This document shows, piece after piece, positions 43,377-52,483 of a stretch of DNA of 64,000 bases (positions are counted from its first letter, which is position 1; each line of letters opens with the position of its first letter). The stretch spans positions 434,001 through 498,000 of the forward strand of contig CAVONI010000012.1 of assembly GCA_963697285.1 (NCBI GenBank), given 5' to 3'. A program made the position numbers and the translations under genes. This DNA comes from JAEUQQ01 sp963697285 (GTDB lineage Bacteria; Acidobacteriota; Vicinamibacteria; Vicinamibacterales; JAFNAJ01). The notes beneath the pieces are model-generated. The model was given only the letters and a program-made list of their open reading frames with translations. It had not been told where the DNA came from and searched no databases.

Positions 43377-46300
43377 ATGTGCACGTGGACACGGCGTGCG
43401 TCGACCGTGATTGCGACTGCGATGGCTGCAGTCCTGGTCGCGAGTGTGGCGGGCGCACAGACACCTTTCGTCCCGTACTTCGGCAAGAATCGCGTGAAGT
43501 ACGACGATTTCAAGTGGAAGATCTACACCACCGAACACTTCGAGTTCTATTACTACCCGGAACTCGAGTCGCATCTCGAGCGCATCGCCAGCTACGCTGA
43601 AAGCGCGTACCAGCAGATCAGCTCCGACCTGAAACACGACCTCGCCTTCAAGGTGCCGATGGTCGTGTTCAAGACCCAGTCGGAGTTCCAGCAGCAGAAC
43701 GTCATCCAGGGCGAGATCCCCGAAGGCGTGGCCGCCTTCGCCGAGCCGTCGCGCGATCGCATGCTGCTGCCGATCGACGAACCCCCCGATCAGCTCTACC
43801 GGCTCATCACGCACGAGCTGACGCACATCTTCGAGTTCGACATCATCCCTCGGTCGCTGATCCGGCGGAACATCCCGCTCTGGGTCGATGAAGGTCTCGC
43901 CGACTTCATGGCCGGCGTGTGGCGTCCGCTCGACCTGATGACCGTGCGAGACCTCGCGGTCGCCGATGCCGTGCCGAAGATGAGCGACATGGACGGCTAC
44001 GGCAGCTTCACGAACCCTCGCCTCGTCTACAACCTCGGCCACACGGCGTTCGAGTTCATCGAATCGAAGTGGGGCAAGGAAGGTATCCGGCAGTTCATGT
44101 TCTCGCTGCGCAAGAGCGTGATCGGCGGGGGCGAGAACGCCTACGAAGAAGCCTTCCGCGTCACGCCCGAGGAGTTCGACGAGCAGTTCCAGAAGTACGT
44201 GAAGGATCGTTTCAAGGCATTCCGCGACAAGGAACGCCCCGCCGATTACGGCAAGGACCTGGCGCCGAAGCCCGAGAAGACACGCTACACAGCCGTCCTG
44301 TCGATCGAGCCGTCGCCCTCGGGCGACCTGATTGCGGCCGTTGCGGGTAACCGCCGCGACCAGGAACTCGACGTGGTGCTGATTTCGGCCAAGGACGGCC
44401 AGGTCGTCCGCAACCTGACCGGGGGCTTCGACAAGGACAAGGGCTTCGAGTACCTCACGGTCCCGGGGGCACGGTGGAACACGGTGCCCTGGATGTCGTG
44501 GGCGCCCGCGGGCGACCGGATCGCGTACTTCGTGCGCACCGAGAAGCACCGCACGCTGATCGTGCAGAACGCGGTGACGGGAAAGATGGAACAACGGGTC
44601 GAGCTGCCCACGGTCGATGCGCCGGAATCACCCGACATCTCGCCCGATGGCAAGACGGTCGCCTTCTCGGCCCTCCAGGGCGCCGTCGGTGACATCTGGC
44701 TGCTCAACCTCGAGACTCTCGACGTGCAGAACGTCACGCGCGACGAGTTCGCCGACTACGCGCCCACCTGGTCGCCCGACGGCAAGTACCTGGTCTACCT
44801 GTCGCGCATCAGCGGGAACGACAAGCTGTTCCGCCTCGATCCCGCGACTCGCACGCGCACGCAGCTCACCTTCGGCACGCACGACGACGCGGCGGCGCAG
44901 TTCCTCGACGAGACCACCCTGGTCTTTGCCTCGACGGCCACGGATCCAGCCAAGCCGCTGGAACCCGACGTCGCCCGGAACGGCAACATCTACAACCTCT
45001 GGACGCTCAGCTTGAAGACGGGCGAACTGCGTCAGTACACGGACGCCCTGACGGGCAACCTGTCGCCCGTGGTCATTCGTGAAGGCACGACGGCAAAGGT
45101 GGCGTTCGTGACGTACTTCAAGGGCGACTACGGCCTCCACACGATCGTGCCGAAGGATCCGGTCGCGACCGCATCGTCAGACGACTTCGGGGCCCCCGGT
45201 CCCGTCATCGACTTCCAGTCGCCGCTGTCGCACACGCTCGTGCAGGCCAACCAGAAGAAGAAGGGTCGGTTCGAGAAGATGTTCCTCGACGGCCGCCCGC
45301 CCGTCGCGGTCGGCGTCACGAGCGGCGGCGACCTGTTCGGCGGCACGCAGGTCACGTTCTCGGACGTGCTCGGTGACCAGCAGTTCAACGTCTTCGCCTC
45401 GTCGGTCTCGCAGTACCGGACGTTCTCCGGGTCGTACGTGAACCTGTCGGGCCGGCTGCAATACGCCATCCAGGGCTTCTCGCAGACACAGTTCTTCTAC
45501 GCGTACCAACCCGGGGTGCTCATCGATCCGGGGCTGGGATTCATCGACCGCGACCAGGCGATCGCGACGCGTTCGGCACAAGGCGGCAGCGCCTACGGCA
45601 TCTACCCGCTGAATCGCTATACGCGCCTGGAGTTGTTCGGCGGCGTGACACACTTCAAGGAACAGTACGACGACCCGGTGCTCGAGGAACTGGCGAACGA
45701 TTACCAGCAAGCGGCGTACGGCACGACGGTGTTCCGCAACGGCACGTCGATGCCGCTGGGTGTGTCGCTCGTGCGCGAGACGACGGTGTTCAGGGAGTTC
45801 GGTCCGCTGGCTGGCGACACCGTGCGACTGTCGTACCAGATCTCGCCGCCTGTCGGGAACTGGTTGTCGAACCAGACCGTCGACGTCGATGCACGGTACT
45901 ACCTGCGCCTCGGCGGCACGGGGTTACTGGCCTTCCGCGGCCGCGGCTACAAGAGCTGGGGCGATGAACCGAACTTCTTCTATTACGGCGGCAACTCCGA
46001 GATGCGGGGGTACGAGTACCTCCAGTTCGCGGGGAACCAGGGCTTCTTCGCCAACGTGGAACTGCGCTTCCCGCTCGTCGAGGCCTTCCTGACGCCGATC
46101 GGCGTGCTGGGCGGCATCCGCGGCGTGGCCTTCGCCAACCTCGGGGGTTCGTACTTCGAGGGGTACGACTACAACTTCTCGACGAGCGCCGACGAGCAGT
46201 TCACGCCGATCATCGACTATACGTACGATCCGCAGACCCAGACCTTCAACCCGATCTATGGTCCCACGCAGACGGTGACCGGCTTCCGGCTTCGTGACGG

Positions 46301-46478
46301 GCGCGCGTCGTACGGCGTCGGGCTCTCCACCATGGCCCTGGGCTTCCCAATCCATTTCGACTGGGCCTGGAAGACGCTGTTCAACAAGCAGTGGGAAGAC
46401 CTGCTGTTCTCGACGCAGGGCGGGAGCGCCGCCTTCCGCAAGGCGAAGTTCCAAGTCTGGATGGGGTTCGACTTCTAG
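43377..46478 (+). CDS. Peptidase-MA-like, TolB-propeller and beta-barrel surface protein
   Basis: The 1033-residue exported protein has a signal peptide (to about residue 27, ending AGAQ). It then has a peptidase MA-like metalloprotease domain with a zinc motif HELTH at 146-150 and a downstream Glu in WVDEGLADFMAG. A WD40/TolB-type propeller (about 290-600) contains repeats such as WSPDGKYLVYLSR and SPDISPDGKTVAFS. The C-terminal third (about 640-1033) looks like an Omp85/surface-antigen barrel and ends FQVWMGFDF, with a terminal Phe as in outer-membrane signals. Such fusions are common in Acidobacteriota. It probably acts at the outer membrane; the substrate is unknown. ATG 43377 is favoured over the GTG at 43368. 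Confidence 0.88.
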   Translation: MCTWTRRASTVIATAMAAVLVASVAGAQTPFVPYFGKNRVKYDDFKWKIYTTEHFEFYYYPELESHLERIASYAESAYQQISSDLKHDLAFKVPMVVFKTQSEFQQQNVIQGEIPEGVAAFAEPSRDRMLLPIDEPPDQLYRLITHELTHIFEFDIIPRSLIRRNIPLWVDEGLADFMAGVWRPLDLMTVRDLAVADAVPKMSDMDGYGSFTNPRLVYNLGHTAFEFIESKWGKEGIRQFMFSLRKSVIGGGENAYEEAFRVTPEEFDEQFQKYVKDRFKAFRDKERPADYGKDLAPKPEKTRYTAVLSIEPSPSGDLIAAVAGNRRDQELDVVLISAKDGQVVRNLTGGFDKDKGFEYLTVPGARWNTVPWMSWAPAGDRIAYFVRTEKHRTLIVQNAVTGKMEQRVELPTVDAPESPDISPDGKTVAFSALQGAVGDIWLLNLETLDVQNVTRDEFADYAPTWSPDGKYLVYLSRISGNDKLFRLDPATRTRTQLTFGTHDDAAAQFLDETTLVFASTATDPAKPLEPDVARNGNIYNLWTLSLKTGELRQYTDALTGNLSPVVIREGTTAKVAFVTYFKGDYGLHTIVPKDPVATASSDDFGAPGPVIDFQSPLSHTLVQANQKKKGRFEKMFLDGRPPVAVGVTSGGDLFGGTQVTFSDVLGDQQFNVFASSVSQYRTFSGSYVNLSGRLQYAIQGFSQTQFFYAYQPGVLIDPGLGFIDRDQAIATRSAQGGSAYGIYPLNRYTRLELFGGVTHFKEQYDDPVLEELANDYQQAAYGTTVFRNGTSMPLGVSLVRETTVFREFGPLAGDTVRLSYQISPPVGNWLSNQTVDVDARYYLRLGGTGLLAFRGRGYKSWGDEPNFFYYGGNSEMRGYEYLQFAGNQGFFANVELRFPLVEAFLTPIGVLGGIRGVAFANLGGSYFEGYDYNFSTSADEQFTPIIDYTYDPQTQTFNPIYGPTQTVTGFRLRDGRASYGVGLSTMALGFPIHFDWAWKTLFNKQWEDLLFSTQGGSAAFRKAKFQVWMGFDF

Positions 46479-46500
46479 TCGATCGCCTCACGCGCCTCAA

Positions 46501-46550
46501 TCGACTCCCGCAGCGACCGCGCCCTCCTGGGGTTCGGCTGCGGGAGTCGA
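46501..46550. terminator. Strong bidirectional hairpin between convergent genes
   Basis: TCGACTCCCGCAGC and GCTGCGGGAGTCGA form a perfect 14-bp stem (46501-46514 and 46537-46550) with a 22-base loop, 22 bp after the stop of the large plus-strand gene. It also lies downstream of the minus-strand retropepsin gene. Confidence 0.75.
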
Positions 46551-46660
46551 CGGCCGACTGCCACAGGCGTTTGACGAACGGTGCGGCGCCTGCCCTGGCC
46601 GCTCACACCACACCGCGGTTGGTCCACGCCGCAAGGCCCCGGTCGCCGGGGGCGACGCAG

Positions 46661-48167
46661 TCACGGCCTCGACAGGCGCACCACGCTTCGTCGCAGATCG
46701 ATGGTCACGTCGTACTTGCTGAGGAACCGATGGCCGACGATGCCACCGAGATCGAAGCCGAGCAGGACGCTCGGCGCATCGAGGTTCAGCACCGGCACCG
46801 CGTGGTTGTCGAGGGCGACGCGGTCGAACGCGAGGTTGATGCCCGTCAGCAGGAACGCATCGGGATCCCAGCCTGAGGTTCCGTAGACGCGCAGCGCGAT
46901 CCGCCGCCGCGGCACGACGTTGATGGTGTCGGCCGTGGATCGGCTGATCGAGATCACCTCACCGCCCGTGTCGAGCACGAACGGCACCGTGGCCGTGCCG
47001 TTCACGTTCCCGGTGATCGTCGCCAGCCGGTGCACGCGCAGCGGCAGCACGAAATCGGCACGTGTCTCCGGGAACTCGCGCGCCATGACGATGACCTTGC
47101 GCGTGTAGTCGATCCGCACCGAGTACCCGAGCGCGAGGGGCGAGAAACTCTCGACTTCCCGAGTCGGCAACCCGGCCATCGCCGGATTCATGATCAGCGC
47201 GGGGACCCGCTCGATGACCAGTGAGCCGATCTGGAGGCGGGCCATGGTCCCGACCATCAACCCGCGGAGGCCGACGCCGCCGACACCCGCGCTGAGGGTG
47301 TAGACCACGGGCGCAATGCCGTAGCGCTGCGCCGTCCGCGTCGAGACGACCGTCATCTCGGCGCCGGTGTCGAGCACGAAGTCCATCTCGCCGCGGCCGT
47401 TGACCGTGGCGGTCACGATGATCTTGTCCTTCCGCAACTTGAACGGGAGGGTGTGCACCACGCCTTCGGTGCCGCTCTTGACCTCGAACGGTTGGCGCTG
47501 GCCGAACGAGTTGAGGAACTTGATTCTGTTGTCGCGCCCAGGCGGCCACCTCGCTGGTGTCCTTGTTGGGCAGGAGGTTGGAGTAGTTCGTGTACGCGAG
47601 GGCCGCTTCAGGAAAGCGACGATGGCGTTCGAGCACGAACCCCAGGGTATGGTGGAATTCCGGCTCGCGCGGCCCGGCTTCGACCGCGCGGCGGGCGTAC
47701 TCGAGCGCCTCGTCGAGGCGCCCCCTGGAGTCGAGTCCCCTGGCCATGCCGCTCAGCGCGCGGGGCTGCGTCGGGTTCCGCGCGAGCGACTCGCGGTACG
47801 ACTGCTCGGCGGCGTCGAAGTTCCCCGCCGACCAGCGGGTATCGCCAAGCAAGGCCAGCGCCTCGGCGTCCTCGGGCGCTTCTTCGGCCAGCACCGCCGC
47901 CACGGCGCGGGCGCGTTTGAACTCCGCACTTCGCAGCAGCGACTTGACCAGGCCGCGTCCCATGAGCGTGTGCAGGGTGCCTTCCGACGCCGCGTACGCA
48001 CGTTCGTAGACGTCGATGGCGTCGCGGTAGCGCCCGTCGCCGAAGAGCAGGTCGGCAAACTGCGCCTGCACGAGGGCACGAGGCTCGTCGGCCTGCGCCC
48101 ACAGGGTGACCGAACTGGCGATCCCCAGCGCCACGAGCCATCCGGAGACGCGACGACGAGCAAGCAT
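46661..48167 (-). CDS. Exported TPR and double retropepsin-like protein, broken by a +1 frameshift
   Basis: The first frame (48167 down to about 47540) has a signal peptide (SGWLVALGIASSVTLWAQA) and TPR-like repeats (ALALLGDTRWSAGNFDAAEQ, TLGFVLERHRRFPEAALAY). After WARQQ the protein continues in another frame as IKFLNSFGQRQPFEVKSG and then two retropepsin-like units. The first has DFVLDTGAEMTVVS and the second PFVLDTGGEVISIS, each with the catalytic DTG. A pseudo-dimeric aspartic protease is possible. Removing one A of an AA pair near 47530-47536 joins the halves into about 501 residues. The ATG at 48167 starts the signal peptide. Confidence 0.8.
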
Positions 48168-48241
48168 GCAGCCTCCCGAGGCGTTCAGATACACGCAGCG
48201 CCGGCCCGACGCGCGGCGGGCGCGCCAACGCCGGGAGCCCG

Positions 48242-48712
48242 TCAGCGTGTGTAGGTCTGGATGGGCACTCCGTCGTACATCTCGTCGATACGCAGGATCT
48301 GCGAGGTACGGGTGTAGGTGCCCAACTCGTAGTCTTCGCTCATGACAAGGGCCTTGATGGGCTTGGTCGGGCAGACTTCACTGCACAGGCCGCAGAAACT
48401 GCAGCGTGACAGGTTGAAGTCGAAGTAGTCGAGGATCTTGATCTTCTGGCCGGGCTCCCGGTGCCCGCCGAGCGCGATGAGATCGTCTGGACACGCCTTC
48501 GCACACTGGTCGCAGACGATGCACGTCTGCGCACCGTTGGCGGGATCGACCTGGAGCCGCAAAACACCGCGGAACCGCGGTGCGACCGGCCGCCGTTCGG
48601 CCGGGTACTGGAACGTGAACGCGGGTTTCGGCGTGTGACGCAGCGTGAGCCAGAGGCCCTTGCAGAGATCGATCAGCAGAAACGACCGCAACCACCGTGA
48701 GAGGTTCGCCAT
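48242..48712 (-). CDS. nuoI: NADH-quinone oxidoreductase subunit I-like 4Fe-4S protein
   Basis: The 156-residue protein carries two 4Fe-4S clusters of complex I: CIVCDQCAKACP and CSFCGLCSEVCP, each C-x2-C-x2-C-x3-CP. The N-terminal part (LLIDLCKGLWLTLRHTPKPAFTFQYP) is the NuoI-type membrane-contact segment, and TKPIKALVMSEDYELGTY is the usual C-terminus. It follows nuoB by 8 bp. Only ferredoxin, NuoB and NuoI are encoded here; the remaining complex I genes must lie elsewhere. Confidence 0.92.
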   Translation of the reverse strand: MANLSRWLRSFLLIDLCKGLWLTLRHTPKPAFTFQYPAERRPVAPRFRGVLRLQVDPANGAQTCIVCDQCAKACPDDLIALGGHREPGQKIKILDYFDFNLSRCSFCGLCSEVCPTKPIKALVMSEDYELGTYTRTSQILRIDEMYDGVPIQTYTR

Positions 48713-48720
48713 GGCGTGCC

Positions 48721-49254
48721 TTATCCCCGATCTTCGACGACGAGCGGCGTGCGCAATCCCGGTCGCACACGTTCGTGGCGCAAGACGGCGGTCTCGCGCG
48801 CGATCTTGTCCTGCAGACGCATCAGCCCGTAAAGCAGCGCCTCCGGGCGAGGTGGGCAACCCGAGACGTAGACGTCCACCGGGACGATCTTGTCGACGCC
48901 CTGCAGCACCGAGTAGGTCGGGAACGGCCCTCCGGCGTTCGAGCAACTGCCCATCGAGATGACCCACTTGGGCTCGGCCATCTGGTCGTACAGCCGCCTG
49001 AGCACCGGGGCCATCTTCTTGGTGACGGTTCCCGCCACGATCATCAGGTCGGCTTGTCGGGGCGACGCGCGAAACACTTCGCTCCCGAAGCGCGCGATGT
49101 CGAACCGCGGCCCGCCGGCAGCCATCATCTCGATGGCGCAACACGCCAGGCCGAAGCCCATGGGCCACAGCGATGACTTGCGTGCCCAGCCCAGCACGTC
49201 GTCTACCGTGGTCGTGATGATGTTGTCGTCGAACCGGTGCTCGAGCAGGCCCAT
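48721..49254 (-). CDS. nuoB: NADH-quinone oxidoreductase subunit B
   Basis: The 177-residue subunit holds the terminal N2 4Fe-4S cluster of complex I near the quinone site. All ligands are present: adjacent cysteines in FGLACCAIEMMA, the Cys in VISMGSCSNAGGPF and the Cys in VYVSGCPPRPEALLYGLM. The length is typical. It sits between a ferredoxin gene (24 bp upstream) and nuoI, the same strand, forming a small operon with no NuoA, C or D. Confidence 0.94.
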   Translation of the reverse strand: MGLLEHRFDDNIITTTVDDVLGWARKSSLWPMGFGLACCAIEMMAAGGPRFDIARFGSEVFRASPRQADLMIVAGTVTKKMAPVLRRLYDQMAEPKWVISMGSCSNAGGPFPTYSVLQGVDKIVPVDVYVSGCPPRPEALLYGLMRLQDKIARETAVLRHERVRPGLRTPLVVEDRG

Positions 49255-49277
49255 GGCGTCATGACTCCATTACTTCA

Positions 49278-49538
49278 TTACTTCTGATAATACTCTGCGT
49301 TCCTGGGGATGAAGGCGCTCCACTTGTCGGGCACTTCATCGAGCGCGAAGATGGCCTCGACGGGGCAGGCCGGCACGCACGCCCCGCAATCGATGCACTC
49401 GTCGGGATGGATGTAGAGCATGTCCGCAGCCTGGAACTCGGGCTCGTCCTTGCGGGGATGGATGCAGTCAACCGGACACACGTCGACACACGCCGTGTCC
49501 TTGGTGCCGATGCAGGGTTCCGTGATGATGTACGCCAC
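49278..49538 (-). CDS. 7Fe-type ferredoxin
   Basis: The 86-residue electron carrier has CIGTKDTACVDVCPVDCIHP, the N-terminal half of a 3Fe-4S/4Fe-4S ferredoxin in which one cysteine is spaced unusually, and CIDCGACVPACPVEAIF for the 4Fe-4S cluster. This matches the 7Fe ferredoxin (FdxA) type. The GTG at 49538 starts AYIITEPC. It is the first gene of the ferredoxin-nuoB-nuoI group and may feed or accept electrons near that module. Confidence 0.92.
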   Translation of the reverse strand: MAYIITEPCIGTKDTACVDVCPVDCIHPRKDEPEFQAADMLYIHPDECIDCGACVPACPVEAIFALDEVPDKWSAFIPRNAEYYQK

Positions 49539-49583
49539 GTGTCGATCCTCCTCGATCGCTGTGCGAGAACTTGCGCGCGGCCC

Positions 49584-50348
49584 TTACGCCGTCACCGCAA
49601 GCGAAGCGGCCGGCAGGTGTCCCAGCCGCATGGAAACAAGTCGTGCCAGTTCGAACGCCTGGCGCGGGGCCCGGCCCGCGAGTTCGGTCTCGTCGGCCGC
49701 ATGGGCGAACACGCCAATCCGCGCCACCTCGCGTCCCGAGTAGTCGTACACCGGCGCGCACGTGCACGCCAGCAACTGCTTCGTGCCCCCTGACGCGTCA
49801 CCGAAACGTTGAATCGCGTCAGCCGACCTCGCGAGATCGGCCGCCGTGACCAGTTTCAGGCAACTGAGGCGGCGCGAGGCCGTGGCCCCCTCGCCGAAGT
49901 AGAGCGAGCAATGTGAGGGCATCGAACGTCCGTAGGTCGTGTGCATGGCGACCTCGTCGGGCCCGGTGCTCCAGAAGTACGTGACCTCCCCGCTCGACGA
50001 CGCGGCAAAGAACGCGCGCGCGCCGGTGCGCACGACGTGCTCGCGCAGCACGGGATAGGCGTGCAGCCGCAACTCCGACCGGCCGAGCAGCTTGAAGCTG
50101 ATGTCGAGCATCTTCAGGCTCAGGGCATACCGGCTGGTGCTGTCGTCCTGCCGGACGTAGCCACGGCGTTTCAGTACCGCGAGCAGGCGATGGACGGTCG
50201 GCGCGCTCTGCTTCGTGACCCGGGCGATGTCAGACACGCTGGCGCCCTCGGGGGTCGCGCTCAGGGCCTCGCACAACTCGAGCGCCTTCTCCAGCGAGGT
50301 CTGCCGTTCATTCCGCATGTCGGAACGCCGTTCCACGTCACTGAGCAT
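49584..50348 (-). CDS. IclR-family transcriptional regulator
   Basis: The 254-residue regulator has an N-terminal winged helix (SLEKALELCEALSATPEGASVSDIARVTKQSAPTVHRLL, then RRGYVRQDDSTSRYAL). A C-terminal ligand-binding GAF-like IclR domain follows: LLGRSELRLHAYPVLREH, AMHTTYGRSMPSHCSLYFGEG and LLACTCAPVYDYSGREVARIGVFA. Effectors are usually small aromatic or carboxylic acids. An internal ATG (MRNERQ) 10 codons later is an alternative start. Its target is not obvious; the ferredoxin gene starts 45 bp downstream. Confidence 0.9.
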   Translation of the reverse strand: MLSDVERRSDMRNERQTSLEKALELCEALSATPEGASVSDIARVTKQSAPTVHRLLAVLKRRGYVRQDDSTSRYALSLKMLDISFKLLGRSELRLHAYPVLREHVVRTGARAFFAASSSGEVTYFWSTGPDEVAMHTTYGRSMPSHCSLYFGEGATASRRLSCLKLVTAADLARSADAIQRFGDASGGTKQLLACTCAPVYDYSGREVARIGVFAHAADETELAGRAPRQAFELARLVSMRLGHLPAASLAVTA

Positions 50349-50427
50349 AGGCGGACAGCGCACCAGCTATCAAGGTCTGCTGTGGTCGGGATTCGAGAAT
50401 TGGCAAGCCGATCGCCCGCGTCGCCCG

Positions 50428-51174
50428 TCATTTCGCCACCGTCAGCACGATGTCGCCCCGCACGGCATCGGCTGACAGCAGGGGTAGGGCGGTCCCGAAG
50501 ATGCCCTCCCGGAAGCGAGGGCCGAAGCCTTCACGCTCCGCAAGCGCTAGGTCCGAGGTGATGGTGCCACTCATGGTCAACAGGAGGATGCGAGCGTCGC
50601 GAGGCGCTGTCGCCAGTCCAATCCTGATGGCTCCCCGGAAGGTCCGGATGCGCAGCAACCCGTCGGATCGCAGTTCGGCGCGCTCGAGGGTGACGTCGCC
50701 CGCCTGGGTCTCGAGCCGGAGGATGCCGGCCACGTCACTGGCGTCGATGGAGCCCCGTTCGACGCGCGCCTGAATCGTCCCGCGCAGGCCGTGGATCCGG
50801 ACGCGGCCCTCAACGACCGTCAACTGTTTCACGACCGTGACCCGCGGCACCAGCAGCAGGACCCGCGCACGGAGGTCGCCACTGGCGCCGCCGTCCCGTT
50901 GCGTGACGTTCACGATCAGCGTGTCTTCGGTGTCGGCCAGGTCGACGGGAATCCGCGCGAACGCTGCGGCATCCGGCGCCTCGCGCTCGATGTCGACGAC
51001 CAGGTCGGCGCGGTCGGTCGCCCGGATCTCGACATCGCCGATCGTGACGCGGATGTCGATCGGCTTGAAGGGCGGCAGGAACCGGTGTGTCTCGCGCTCG
51101 GTGGCCGCGTGGCAGGGGCGCCCGGCACCCACGGTCAGCAGTGTGAGCACGGCCGCGGCGACGACGACCTTCAT
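50428..51174 (-). CDS. DUF4097-like adhesin-type exported protein
   Basis: The 248-residue protein has a signal peptide (KVVVAAAVLTLLTVGAGRPCHA) and then a right-handed beta-helix-like series of short strands: VTIGDVEIRATDRADLVVDI, GLRGTIQARVERGSI, LRLETQAGDVTLERAEL and RIRTFRGAIRIGL. The G-D/G-T turns every 20 or so residues match the DUF4097/putative adhesin fold. Function unknown. It is divergent from the barrel gene, with only 27 bp between the two starts. Confidence 0.75.
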   Translation of the reverse strand: MKVVVAAAVLTLLTVGAGRPCHAATERETHRFLPPFKPIDIRVTIGDVEIRATDRADLVVDIEREAPDAAAFARIPVDLADTEDTLIVNVTQRDGGASGDLRARVLLLVPRVTVVKQLTVVEGRVRIHGLRGTIQARVERGSIDASDVAGILRLETQAGDVTLERAELRSDGLLRIRTFRGAIRIGLATAPRDARILLLTMSGTITSDLALAEREGFGPRFREGIFGTALPLLSADAVRGDIVLTVAK

Positions 51175-51201
51175 GCGCCGATTATAATCAGCGCTCACCT
51201 C

Positions 51202-52479
51202 ATGGCTGACGAGCGGTTCCGCAACTCGCGCAGGACGCGTCGGCGCTTCGGGAAGATGGTCGCGGCCGCGGCGCTGGTCGCATCGGTGTGTGGTCCCGCG
51301 CTTGCGGGGGCGCAGCCCGAGGTGCACGTCCCGCCGTTGGTCGACGGCCGCCTCCTGGTCGGAGGCGACGTCAGCGCGACGCTGGGGTCAGACGACACGG
51401 GATTCTTCAACCACACCGACTACGACATCTCGCTGCTGAGGCTGGCCGTCGTGCAGATCGACGCCGAGTGGCGGCTGGGCGGCCGCGCGTCGCTGGTCGG
51501 CGAGTTGCGGAGCGAGAACGATCACGGCGTCCGTGGAGCGTTGTGGTTCCTTCGCGTCCGTCCGGTGGCTCGCCTGCCACTTGCGCTTGAAGTCGGCAGG
51601 GTCCCACACGTCTTCGGGCAGGCAACGAACCGTCGCTACGGTCACGACAACCCGGTCATCGGCCTGCCGCTCGCCTACCAGTACCTGACGTCGCTGCGCA
51701 CCGACGCGGTTCCAGCCACGGCCGACGACCTGCTGCGCGTGCGCGGGCGAGGGTGGCTCCTCACCTATCCGTCGGGCGTCGGCGTGCGCAGCCCGAGCGC
51801 CGGCCTTCCGCTCTTCGCTGTGTCGCGCAACGACACGGGCGTGAAGGCGTCGTGGAATCCCGGCGGCAACGTCGAGGTCCAGGCGGCGCTGACGATGGGA
51901 TCGCTGTCGCGGCCGCTCGTGACCGACGACAACGAGGCGCGCCAGGTGTCGGCCCGGGTCGTCACGCGTCCGTCGCCCGGACTGGTCGTCGGCGTGTCTG
52001 CAGCGCGCGGCGCCTACCTCAGCGACGTCGCACGTGACGCCGTCGCGGTCGTCCGCCAGGAGGCGCCCCGCGAGTGGTACCAGGAGGTCGTCGGTGCCGA
52101 CCTCGAATGGTCGCGCGGTCACTGGGTGACGCGCATCGAGGCACTTGCCTCACGGTGGGACACGCCGCAGCTCGGCGCGCCCCGCCTCACGCCGCGCGTC
52201 GAGACGAGGTCGGCGATGGCCGAGGCGCGTTACCGGATACACGCGCGGGCCTGGATCGCCGGCCGTGCCGAGCACCTGTGGTTCTCACGCATCACGGGCA
52301 CGCTGTTCGGGGGCGCCCCGACCCCGTGGGATGCTCCGGTCACGCGCCTCGAGGGAGGCGGCGGCGTGTTCCTGACGCGACAGCTCGTGTTCAAGGCGAC
52401 GTATCAGCATGACTGGCGTGATGCGGGCCGCACGCGCAGCCCTCACCTCGCTGCGGTACAACTCGCCTGCTGGTTCTGA
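51202..52479 (+). CDS. Outer-membrane beta-barrel-like protein, first gene of a sensory operon
   Basis: The 425-residue protein has a twin-arginine-rich leader (RRTRRRFGKMVAAAALVASVCGPALAGAQ). It then has many alternating beta strands, such as ISLLRLAVVQIDAEWRLGGRASLVGELRSE and VTRIEALASRWD, with LVFKATYQHDWRD near the end, ending AAVQLACWF. A C-terminal Phe/aromatic end, amphipathic strands and no domain hits that I know suggest a porin-like barrel. The cupredoxin gene begins 4 bp after its stop and the kinase and activator genes follow with overlaps, so it belongs to one transcript with them. Role: perhaps entry or contact with the sensed compound. Confidence 0.75.
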   Translation: MADERFRNSRRTRRRFGKMVAAAALVASVCGPALAGAQPEVHVPPLVDGRLLVGGDVSATLGSDDTGFFNHTDYDISLLRLAVVQIDAEWRLGGRASLVGELRSENDHGVRGALWFLRVRPVARLPLALEVGRVPHVFGQATNRRYGHDNPVIGLPLAYQYLTSLRTDAVPATADDLLRVRGRGWLLTYPSGVGVRSPSAGLPLFAVSRNDTGVKASWNPGGNVEVQAALTMGSLSRPLVTDDNEARQVSARVVTRPSPGLVVGVSAARGAYLSDVARDAVAVVRQEAPREWYQEVVGADLEWSRGHWVTRIEALASRWDTPQLGAPRLTPRVETRSAMAEARYRIHARAWIAGRAEHLWFSRITGTLFGGAPTPWDAPVTRLEGGGGVFLTRQLVFKATYQHDWRDAGRTRSPHLAAVQLACWF

Positions 52480-52483
52480 GACG

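Noticed and set aside
43053..44594. The long upstream extension of the sigma factor frame
   Set aside because: It is the antisense of the large exported protein. The 192-residue version has the normal ECF length and an ATG in place.
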